Below are positions 54,423 through 64,000 of a DNA stretch of 64,000 nucleotides, piece after piece. The notes under the pieces are model-generated. The model made no database searches and had not been told where the DNA came from. It saw only the letters and a list, made by a program, of their open reading frames with translations. Every line of letters starts with the position of its first letter. Position 1 is the first letter of the stretch. The stretch is from VRUE01 sp963774555 (lineage in GTDB: Bacteria; Actinomycetota; Thermoleophilia; Solirubrobacterales; 70-9): positions 744,001 through 808,000 of the forward strand of contig CAVZFL010000001.1 of assembly GCA_963774555.1 (NCBI GenBank), written 5' to 3'. The translations under genes and the position numbers were made by a program.

Positions 54423-55639
54423 ATGGCCGGCAAGATAAAAGTCCGCAACCCGATCGTCGAGCTCGACGGCGACGAGATGACCCGGATCATCTGGTCGTTC
54501 ATCAAAGAGCAGCTGATCCTTCCCTACCTCGACCTGGAGTTGGTCTACTTCGACCTCGGGATCGAGAGCCGCGACGCCAGTCGCGACCAGATCACCGTCG
54601 ACGCGGCCAACGCGATCAAGCAGCACGGCGTCGGCGTCAAGTGCGCGACGATCACCCCCGACGAGGCGCGGGTCGAGGAGTTCGGGTTGAAGGAGATGTA
54701 CCGCTCGCCGAACGGGACGATCCGCAACATCCTCGGCGGCGTCATCTTCCGCGAGCCGATCGTGATCGCCAACATCCCGCGCCTGGTCCCGGGCTGGACC
54801 AAGCCGATCGTGATCGGCCGCCACGCCTTCGGCGACCAGTACCGGGCCACCGACATGGTCGTCCCCGGCGAGGGGGCGCTGACACTCACATACACGCCCA
54901 AAGACGGCAGCGAGCCGATCGAGCTCGATGTCTACGACTTTCCCGGCGGCGGCATCGCGATGGCGATGTACAACCTTGACGACTCGATCCGCGACTTCGC
55001 CCGCGCCTCGATGCGCTACGGCCTCGACCGCGGCTACCCGGTCTACCTCTCGACCAAGAACACGATCCTGAAGCGCTACGACGGCCGCTTCAAGGACCTC
55101 TTCGCCGAGATATACGAGAGCGAGTTCAAGAGCGATTTCGAGGCGGCGGGGATCACTTACGAACACCGTTTGATCGACGACATGGTGGCGGCGGCGCTGA
55201 AGTGGGAAGGCGGTTACGTCTGGGCCTGCAAGAACTACGACGGCGACGTGCAGTCCGACACGGTGGCACAGGGGTTCGGCTCTCTCGGTCTGATGACCAG
55301 CGTGCTGATGAGCCCCGACGGCAGGACGGTCGAGGCCGAGGCCGCGCACGGCACGGTTACTCGCCACTACCGCCAGCACCAGCAGGGTAGGCCGACGTCG
55401 ACCAACCCGATCGCCTCGATCTTCGCCTGGAGCCGCGGCCTCGCCGCCCGCGGCCGGCTCGACGACACGCCTGAGGTCTCGCGCTTCGCCGAGACGCTCG
55501 AGCGCGTCTGTGTCGAGACCGTGGAAAGCGGCCGGATGACCAAAGACCTCGCGCTTCTGATCGGTCCGGACCAGGAGTACCAGACCACACAGGAGTTCCT
55601 CGCCTCGATCGACGAGGCCCTCAAAGCAAAGGAGATTTT

Positions 55640-55643
<4 letters not shown>
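54423..55643 (+). CDS. icd: NADP-dependent isocitrate dehydrogenase
   Basis: 406 aa, the homodimeric eukaryote-like class. KVRNPIVELDGDEMTRIIWS opens the protein. KEMYRSPNGTIRNILGGVIF supplies the substrate-binding Ser-Asn-Arg region, STKNTILKRYDGRFKDLFAE follows, and the active-site and metal residues lie in VWACKNYDGDVQSDTVAQGF and MTSVLMSPDG. HGTVTRHYRQHQQGRPTSTN is the C-terminal cofactor motif. Oxidises isocitrate to 2-oxoglutarate. Its stop overlaps mdh by four bases. Confidence 0.95.
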
Positions 55644-56626
<983 letters not shown>

Positions 56627-56646
56627 ACCGCTTCGGCGGTAACGAA

Positions 56647-56676
56647 AAAAGCCGGCCCCATATGGGGCCGGCTTTT
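56647..56676. terminator. Rho-independent bidirectional terminator
   Basis: A 30-base perfect palindrome with AAAA at one end, GCCGGCCCCAT / ATGGGGCCGGC in the stem and TTTT at the other. It ends icd-mdh on the plus strand and the AT-hook gene on the minus strand. Confidence 0.92.
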
Positions 56677-56695
56677 CAGTCGCAGCTCGGTGGGG

Positions 56696-57107
56696 CTATT
56701 TACCGGGGTGGTACTCGCGCCCCTTCTTCGTCACCTTGCCCTCTTTCTCCAATTCGCCGAGGACTCGGTAGAGGTAGTTGGGTTTGATTTTCAGCGATTT
56801 GGCGATCTCCGATGCGGAGATGCCGGGGTTCTGCTGGACCAGGGCGGCTGCCTGATCGGCGCGGGTTCCACTGCGGCGACCGGCGGCGTTTGCGCGGTGC
56901 AGCGGTCTTACCCGATGCCGACGCTGCTTTGCGCGGGCGACCCGGGCCACGTTTTCCGCTGCCGGGTGGGCGACCGGGGCGACGAGTGATCGTGCCACCA
57001 AGCTCGGCCAGTGCACGCTCGAGGCGCTTGCGCTCCTCGTCGAGCTCGTGGAGCCTCTTCTTGACCAGGTCGAGAGCCTCGTCGAGTACGTTGCTGGTGC
57101 TGGGCAT
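56696..57107 (-). CDS. AT-hook / winged-helix nucleoid-type protein, one frame change
   Basis: About 137 aa joined. The N-terminal coiled coil (LDEALDLVKKRLHELDEERK) is followed by two AT-hooks (RRPGRPPGSGKRGPGRPRK) and a basic linker. A C-terminal winged helix reads ADQAAALVQQNPGISASEIA then NYLYRVLGELEKEGKVTKKG. The frame changes near 56882 (one extra base in a CCGGCGG run); corrected, the linker reads KRRGRRSGTRADQ. ATG 57107 is favoured by AAAGGA spacing. It probably shapes the nucleoid or silences AT-rich DNA, in the manner of Lsr2 or H1-like proteins. Confidence 0.8.
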
Positions 57108-57256
57108 TTCCATCCTTTCATCCCGTGAGTCTTGCCTCCCGGGTCGTCAGCTACCCCGAAGTGTGGCAGAGTCACAGTGACAGTGACTATTCATATAGTC
57201 AAATTAGCCGCACTCACTCTGGCCATTTGGATGACGTAAGCGGGAAGCTGTGCCCC

Positions 57257-58147
57257 TCAGGCCACGCGTTGGGCCTGGCGCTCCGGTGAGATGCGCACCA
57301 CGTTCCAGGCAAGACCGAGCTTCTCCAACGCTTTGATTATCGATGCGGAAGGGTCGATTTCCCAACCGCGCAGTCCGTGCACGGCGGAACGGGGGAAAGC
57401 ATGGTGGTTGTGGTGCCACGACTCTCCGAGCGACGGCAGCGCCAGCCAGAAGACGTTGGTCGAGCGGTCATCGGTGTCGAATCGGCGCGTGCCGAAGAAA
57501 TGGCATACCGAGTTGACGCTCCAGGTGACATGGTGAACGAAGAAGATTCGAACCAATCCACCCCAGAGGAATCCGGTCGCCGCTCCCGCCAGCGTTCCAC
57601 TAACCAGATACCCCGCGAGGGCGGGCAGGGCGAGACTGATCAGTACCAGCGGAACGAACTGCCGGCCGATGGCGCGCATGCCGCGGTCCTCGTAGAGGTC
57701 TGCCGCATAACGCTTCCAGTCGGCCCTGCCCTGGGTCGACATCAGCCAGCCCGAGTGTGCGTGCCATAGCCCCCCGAGCATCCCCCGCACGCCGCCGTCG
57801 TGGCCGACGTGCGGACTGTGGGGGTCGCCCTCGGTGTCCGTATGCGCGTGGTGCTTGCGGTGGTCGGCGACCCAGGAGATCACCGGTCCCTGCACGGCCA
57901 TCGAGCCGAGCACGGCGAAGAGGTACTCGAGCGGCTTCGAGGTCTGAAAGGAGCGGTGGGTGAGCAGGCGGTGGAAGCCGACCGTGATTCCGACCGCGGT
58001 CAGGAGGTACATCGTCGCCGCGATCGCCAGGTCGGCGAAGCCGACCGCGCGGTTCCAGAGCAGCGCGACGGCGGTCAGGGTGGCGAGGAAGGGCAGGACC
58101 ACGGCGCCGAGGTTGGCGGCCTTCTCGGTTCGAGTCATCTCGCCCAT
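57257..58147 (-). CDS. Acyl-CoA/acyl-lipid delta-9-type desaturase
   Basis: 296 aa. The three histidine boxes are HRLLTH, HRKHH and HNHH, ligating the di-iron centre. TM segments include LPFLATLTAVALLWNRAVG and YLFAVLGSMAVQGPVISWVA. Introduces a double bond in saturated acyl chains, important for membrane fluidity. ATG 58147 or 58138 could be the start. It is divergent from a PucR-type regulator, with 78 bases between them. Confidence 0.92.
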   Translation of the reverse strand: MGEMTRTEKAANLGAVVLPFLATLTAVALLWNRAVGFADLAIAATMYLLTAVGITVGFHRLLTHRSFQTSKPLEYLFAVLGSMAVQGPVISWVADHRKHHAHTDTEGDPHSPHVGHDGGVRGMLGGLWHAHSGWLMSTQGRADWKRYAADLYEDRGMRAIGRQFVPLVLISLALPALAGYLVSGTLAGAATGFLWGGLVRIFFVHHVTWSVNSVCHFFGTRRFDTDDRSTNVFWLALPSLGESWHHNHHAFPRSAVHGLRGWEIDPSASIIKALEKLGLAWNVVRISPERQAQRVA

Positions 58148-58211
58148 CGGGAGCCAAGTTACGCTGATATCCCTGGCAGGAACTAGAGTGCAAATCACTT
58201 TGTGCGGCCAG

Positions 58212-58223
58212 AACTTATAAGTT
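58212..58223. promoter_or_regulatory. Palindrome in the desaturase-PucR intergenic region
   Basis: AACTTATAAGTT is a perfect 12-base palindrome two bases before the PucR ATG and 64 bases from the desaturase start. It may be an operator or contain the -10 of a leaderless pucR transcript (TATAAG). Confidence 0.5.
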
Positions 58224-58225
58224 AA

Positions 58226-59401
58226 ATGACAACTTCTATCGATTCAGAGCCCTGGAGGGCACTTCCCGCCAGTGTCGCCGACCTGATCGAGCCGGAGCTG
58301 GAGGCGAGCGCCGAGGAGATCCTGGCGACGATCGCGCGCGAGGTTCCCGAGTACGCGCGGCCGTTCAGGGGGAGCTTTGGCCGTGGGATTCAGACAGGGG
58401 TGGGCGAGGCCCTGAGCCAGTTCGTCGCCTTGATCCGCGATCCCGAGGCGGGCCGGGAGACCGGGCGGGAGGTGTACGTCGCCCTCGGCCGCGGCGAGTT
58501 GCGCCAGGGTCGCACGCTCGACTCGCTGCAGGCCGCCTACCGGGCCGGTGCCCGCGTCGCCTGGCGCCGGATCTCCCGTGCCGGCCGCCGCGCCAAGCTC
58601 GACCCGGAGGTGCTCAGCCTGCTCGCCGAGGCGATCTTCGCCTACATCGACGAGCTCTCCGCCGACTCGGTCGAGGGCTATGCCGAGGCGCAGTCCGAGA
58701 GCGAGGGCCTGCGCGAGCGCCGCCGCCGGGAGCTGGCGCTGCTATTGGTGCGCGAGCCCGCTGCCGCGTCGGCCGACCTGCGGGCGGCGGCGCAGGCCGC
58801 CGGCTGGCGGCTGCCGAAGAGGCTGGCGGCGCTCGCCTGTGCGGAGGCGGAGCTGGGTCGCCTCGCGCCGCGGTTGCCAGCCGACTGCCTGGTCACCCAA
58901 CTCGACGACGTCGGCTGCGCTCTGGTGCCGGACCCAAGCGGCCCGGGGCGGGCCAGGGAAATCGAGCGGGCCAGCTCAAAAGCCGCGGCGGCGCTTGGTC
59001 CCGCCGGCGGCCCGGCGCAGGTGCGCGAATCGTGGCAACTGGCGAAGGCGGCGCTGCGGGCAATCGAATCCGGCGCGGTGCCCGGTGGCAAACTGCTGCG
59101 CGCCGACGAGCACCTCGCCGATCTGCTCCTCTTCGAAGGCAGCGCTCTGGCAACCCGGATCGCCGAGCGCCGGCTTGCCACGCTGGCGCCGCTGACGGAG
59201 AAGGCGCGGGGCCGGATGGAGGAGACCGCGCTCGCCTACGTCCGCCACGGCGGCAACGCGGTGGCGATGGCAGCCGCCATGCACCTCCACCCGCAGACGG
59301 TCCGCTACCGGGTCACCCGCCTGCGCGAGCTGCTCGGCGACCAGCTGGACGACCCCGACGCCCGCTTCGAACTGGAGATCGCCCTGCGGGCGAGCGCCTA
59401 G
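58226..59401 (+). CDS. PucR-family helix-turn-helix regulator
   Basis: 391 aa. The N-terminal sensor region (LPASVADLIEPELEASAEEI, VALGRGELRQGRTLDSLQAA) resembles the RsbRD/PucR-type regulatory domain, and a GGDEF-like middle domain follows. The C-terminal PucR HTH reads LAYVRHGGNAVAMAAAMHLH and PQTVRYRVTRLRELLG. It likely controls the divergent desaturase. ATG 58226 has no good Shine-Dalgarno. Confidence 0.87.
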   Translation: MTTSIDSEPWRALPASVADLIEPELEASAEEILATIAREVPEYARPFRGSFGRGIQTGVGEALSQFVALIRDPEAGRETGREVYVALGRGELRQGRTLDSLQAAYRAGARVAWRRISRAGRRAKLDPEVLSLLAEAIFAYIDELSADSVEGYAEAQSESEGLRERRRRELALLLVREPAAASADLRAAAQAAGWRLPKRLAALACAEAELGRLAPRLPADCLVTQLDDVGCALVPDPSGPGRAREIERASSKAAAALGPAGGPAQVRESWQLAKAALRAIESGAVPGGKLLRADEHLADLLLFEGSALATRIAERRLATLAPLTEKARGRMEETALAYVRHGGNAVAMAAAMHLHPQTVRYRVTRLRELLGDQLDDPDARFELEIALRASA

Positions 59402-59427
59402 GTATCCGATTCCACGGCCCTGGTGGG

Positions 59428-59574
59428 GGAGGAGCCCGGTCGCCCTCCAGTCGAATTCGAAACCCCACGCGCATGCGCGTGGGGTTGATGATGAGCGCGG
59501 CTGCGCCGCGCAGTGACCGGATTGCATTTCCGCACGCTTCGCGACATTCGCCTGGAGGGCGACCGGGCTCCTCC
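59428..59574. repeat. Nested inverted repeat downstream of pucR
   Basis: Outer arms GGAGGAGCCCGGTCGCCCTC... (59428-59450) and their complement (59552-59574) pair over 23 bp. Inside lies a second perfect palindrome (59461-59486). It resembles a small non-coding element or a multi-stem terminator. There is no ORF of note; the remainder of 59402-59817 holds only one more inverted repeat. Confidence 0.7.
59461..59486. terminator. 26-base palindrome inside the nested repeat
   Basis: AACCCCACGCGCA / TGCGCGTGGGGTT is a perfect 26-base palindrome 60 bases after the pucR stop. It is a likely terminator-like stem, although the following T-run is short. Confidence 0.6.
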
Positions 59575-59693
59575 TCTCAACGAGTACCGGCGGCTCCAAG
59601 CTGCGAAATCGCTGTAGAGCGACGCCCGAGCTTCAGAAGCTCAAGCCGAAGCCCCCTTTGCTTTGAGCCGGGAGCCACTCGGTGCGCTTGCGT

Positions 59694-59794
59694 GGGATAC
59701 CGGTGCCCCTCCCCATGAGGCTCAGGGCCAACGCCTCGAACCGCCACCCCGATCTGCTGCGCAACGGCCTCAGGGGGAGGGGCACCGGTATCCC
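59694..59794. repeat. 28-bp inverted repeat downstream of the hydroxylase gene
   Basis: Arms 59694-59721 and 59767-59794 pair over 28 bp with one mismatch around a 45-base loop; both ends carry GGGATACCGGTGCCCC or its complement. It lies 23 bases beyond the stop of the minus-strand hydroxylase, so it may terminate that gene. The style matches the adjacent nested repeat. Confidence 0.7.
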
Positions 59795-59817
59795 ACCCCA
59801 CCCACCGCAATCAACCG

Positions 59818-60444
59818 CTAGCGGCGACGCTGGCGAGGCAAGGTGCGGAAGATGACGTCCCAGATCGGGGAGGAGACGCCGTAGCCGAAGCGGTGGTCCT
59901 GGAAGTGGTGGCGCATGTGCTGCTCGCGCAGGCGCTTGCCGAGCTCGGACTTGGGGACGAAGTGGTGGACGTAGTAGTGCGTGTAGTCGTAGCCGAGGTA
60001 GCCGAGGATGAAGCCGCCGAAGAGCGGGTAGGCCGCCGGGGTGCCGAAGAGCAGGGTGAAGGCGAGCAGGAAGAGGGCGGCGAGCGGGATCGCCACCGCC
60101 GGCGGCATCACCAGGCGCAGCTTGTCGTTGGGATGGTCGTGGTGGATGCCGTGGATGATGAAGTGCATGCGCCGGCCGAAGGCGTTGTCGGGCTCCCAGT
60201 GGAAGACGAGCCGGTGCAGCCAGTACTCGGTCAGGGTCCAGATCCCAATCCCGCCGAGGCTGAGCGCGATCAGCGACCAGACGCCGTAGCCGTGGCTGGC
60301 CCCGAGCCACTCCATCGCGACGACGACGGGGACGAAGACGACCGCCGGCACCGCCGGGTGCACCCGCGAGAAGAAGTTGAGGAAGTCGCTCTCGAACAGC
60401 TGGGGCGAGGCCGAGAGCTTGTCGGTCCGGCTGGGGGAGTCCAT
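59818..60444 (-). CDS. Fatty acid hydroxylase superfamily protein
   Basis: 208 aa membrane di-iron enzyme. His-rich motifs in order: WLHRLVFHWE, HFIIHGIHHDHPND, HYYVHHF and HMRHHFQDHRFGYG, matching FA2H/Scs7 and related hydroxylases. TM segments include VPAVVFVPVVVAMEWLG and IPLAALFLLAFTLLFG. It probably hydroxylates a long-chain acyl lipid. With the nearby desaturase and PucR regulator it suggests a lipid-modification locus. Confidence 0.9.
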   Translation of the reverse strand: MDSPSRTDKLSASPQLFESDFLNFFSRVHPAVPAVVFVPVVVAMEWLGASHGYGVWSLIALSLGGIGIWTLTEYWLHRLVFHWEPDNAFGRRMHFIIHGIHHDHPNDKLRLVMPPAVAIPLAALFLLAFTLLFGTPAAYPLFGGFILGYLGYDYTHYYVHHFVPKSELGKRLREQHMRHHFQDHRFGYGVSSPIWDVIFRTLPRQRRR

Positions 60445-60585
60445 CGGGCGCTGCCCATGGTAGCGACGCTCCCGCCCGGCTTCCGCAAGACGCGGGGAAC
60501 CTGTGACGAGACTGTGTCAAGAACGTTGCGCTTTGCGGAATCGCCACGAACGAAACTGTCACGCCCGTGACAGGATCGGCAGCCC

Positions 60586-60775
60586 GTGCCGCGCAAGCCC
60601 AAGAAGCCGACCTGTGAGGACTGCTACTTCCAGCAAGAACATGCTCTGCGCGCTCGAGCTGGACGAGCCCTGCGCGACGTTCCGGCCCAACCGGCCCGAG
60701 GGGCTGGTGCCGCCGAAGCAGCCCGTGCTGCTCATGAGGCCGCCTCGGTGGGCGTCTCAGACACAGACGGCGTAA
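60586..60775 (+). CDS. Small Cys-rich protein (CxxC), one frame change
   Basis: About 62 aa when joined. From GTG 60586: MPRKPKKPTCEDCYFQ, then in the next frame KNMLCALELDEPCATFRPNR and PEGLVPPKQPVLLMRPP. The four Cys (CEDC, MLC, EPC) look like a zinc site and the join is natural. The shift is one extra base near 60631-60634 (CAGCAAGAAC). A similar short protein is, from memory, widespread in actinobacteria; its function is unknown. Confidence 0.6.
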
Positions 60776-60797
60776 GCGCGGCTAATGTTCTGACCCG

Positions 60798-61193
60798 ATG
60801 CCAGAGCGGGACCTATATGCGTGGGCACGGACTACATACGTCTCGCGCAGGAGCAGGGGCTTTACCCCGAACGTGGATGTCTACTACTGCGGCGATCCGC
60901 AGCGGGCCGTTGTCAAGGTCGATCTGGCCGGGATCAACCTCGACGAGGTGGGAATCGAGGTCAGCGGGCGGCAGCTGGCGATCGTCGGCGAGCGCCACGT
61001 GCAGGAGACCGAAGGTCGGGTCTACCAGCAGGTTGAGATCGAGTCCGGGCCGTTCCGGCGCGTGGTCGAGCTGCAGGTCGACGTCGACGCCGAGCAGGCC
61101 AAGGCGACTTACGAAGACGGCGTGCTGCGGATCGATCTGCCCCTGCGCGACCCCGCCGAGATGACGCGCCAGGTCCCGATCGGGAGGGAATAG
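60798..61193 (+). CDS. Hsp20/alpha-crystallin small heat-shock protein
   Basis: 131 aa. The alpha-crystallin domain spans residues ~22-120: VDVYYCGDPQRAVVKVDLAG, VGIEVSGRQLAIVGERHVQE, GPFRRVVELQVDVDAEQAKA and TYEDGVLRIDLPLRD, the usual conserved end. A holdase chaperone. It is three bases upstream of lon, so chaperone and protease are co-expressed. Confidence 0.93.
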   Translation: MPERDLYAWARTTYVSRRSRGFTPNVDVYYCGDPQRAVVKVDLAGINLDEVGIEVSGRQLAIVGERHVQETEGRVYQQVEIESGPFRRVVELQVDVDAEQAKATYEDGVLRIDLPLRDPAEMTRQVPIGRE

Positions 61194-61196
61194 CCG

Positions 61197-63581
<2,385 letters not shown>

Positions 63582-63584
63582 CCG

Positions 63585-64000
63585 ATGGAGGCTGCGGGGG
63601 CGCTGGGCCGGGGCGGTATCTCCACATATGTGGAGGCGATCGCCGAGTGGGTGCGAGCGCGCTCGCTGGCCTTCTGGATCGTCGCCGGCCTGACCCTGGC
63701 AGCGGCGGCGCTCCGCTTCGCCACGATCGGGGTGCAGAGCTACCACCACGACGAGATCGTCACCGCCAGCCGCGTCCTGCGCGACGGCTTTTGGCACGCG
63801 ATGGACGCGGTCAGCTTCAGCGAGTCGGCGCCGCCGCTCTACTACGCGCTGGCCTGGCTCTGGACCCAGGTGACCGGGACCGGCGAGGCCGGCCTGCGCA
63901 CGGTCTCCGCCGTCGCCGGGGTCGCCACGGTGCCGGTCGCCTACCTGCTCGGGGCGGAGCTGCGCGGCCGCCGCGCCGGCCTGATCGCCGCCGCCCTGGT
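63585..64000 (+). CDS. GT39-like membrane glycosyltransferase, N-terminal part
   Basis: 138 codons to the window edge. TM1 (LAFWIVAGLTLAAAALRFA) is followed by the first extracytoplasmic loop with YHHDEIVTASRVLRDGFWHA, where the acidic pair DE is the catalytic feature of ArnT/PMT-type (GT39/GT83) transferases using lipid-linked sugars. Then come SESAPPLYYALAWLWTQVTG and further TM segments. It starts three bases after the lon stop. The C-terminal part is outside the window. Confidence 0.8.
   Translation, partial: MEAAGALGRGGISTYVEAIAEWVRARSLAFWIVAGLTLAAAALRFATIGVQSYHHDEIVTASRVLRDGFWHAMDAVSFSESAPPLYYALAWLWTQVTGTGEAGLRTVSAVAGVATVPVAYLLGAELRGRRAGLIAAAL

Overview
The window is a GC-rich bacterial chromosome segment with tightly packed genes, many GTG starts and many ATGA/GTGA stop-start overlaps. 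Several features point to a high-GC actinobacterium, most likely class Thermoleophilia (Solirubrobacterales-like): secreted proteins built on 'LAKNSVGTKQIKKNAV' style repeats, an SdhA-SdhB-SdhE succinate dehydrogenase, a PucR-type regulator and a CGNR zinc-finger protein. The lineage is inference, because no rRNA or tRNA gene is visible.

Layout. 0-2.7 kb holds the recombination/replication cluster dnaX-ebfC-recR. 2.8-5.7 kb carries a degenerate GGDEF protein, a MerR/B12-fold regulator and a DUF4143 AAA+ ATPase. 5.8-16 kb is a tight run of a phosphate-binding-like secreted protein (behind an 11-bp-period PHO-box-like repeat), an FtsH-like protease and two secreted propeller-type proteins, the last of 1498 aa. 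16-18.1 kb is a small accessory island: MazEF-like and AbrB-Doc toxin-antitoxin (TA) pairs around a membrane protein and an integrase remnant. 18.2-25.2 kb has a thioesterase, a CGNR regulator, a repeat protein with 60-bp tandem repeats, a lone winged-helix protein and two secreted propeller proteins. 25.4-32.9 kb is pstSCAB followed, almost without gaps, by five envelope or zinc-ribbon genes. 33.1-35.4 kb contains two abutting insertion sequences (IS427-like IS5 and IS630) separated by shared TTA sites. 35.4-40.1 kb has membrane proteins, a PadR-MmpL pair and a Phd-RelE TA pair. 40.2-45.1 kb is lysC-asd, a second DUF4143 ATPase and a cation/proton antiporter. 45.1-52.3 kb has an ImmA peptidase with a membrane partner, sdhEBA, a nucleotidyltransferase-HEPN pair and a site-2 protease. 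52.3-64 kb holds an AidB-like dehydrogenase, icd-mdh, an AT-hook/winged-helix DNA-binding protein, a fatty acyl desaturase divergent from a PucR regulator, a fatty acid hydroxylase, hsp20-lon and the start of a GT39-like membrane glycosyltransferase.

Functional themes are central carbon metabolism (sdh, icd, mdh), aspartate-family amino acids (lysC, asd), phosphate uptake coupled to cell-surface proteins, lipid modification, and proteostasis (FtsH-like, Lon, Hsp20, M50). There is an unusually dense set of TA or conflict modules: MazEF, AbrB-Doc, Phd-RelE, nucleotidyltransferase-HEPN, two DUF4143 ATPases, and ImmA with a membrane partner.

Data caution: at least ten otherwise well-conserved genes are interrupted by single-base frame changes. 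Most look like one extra G (or C) in a short G/C run, four of them at a CGGGC site. This looks more like uncorrected consensus errors than biology, so the affected genes are annotated across the frame changes.
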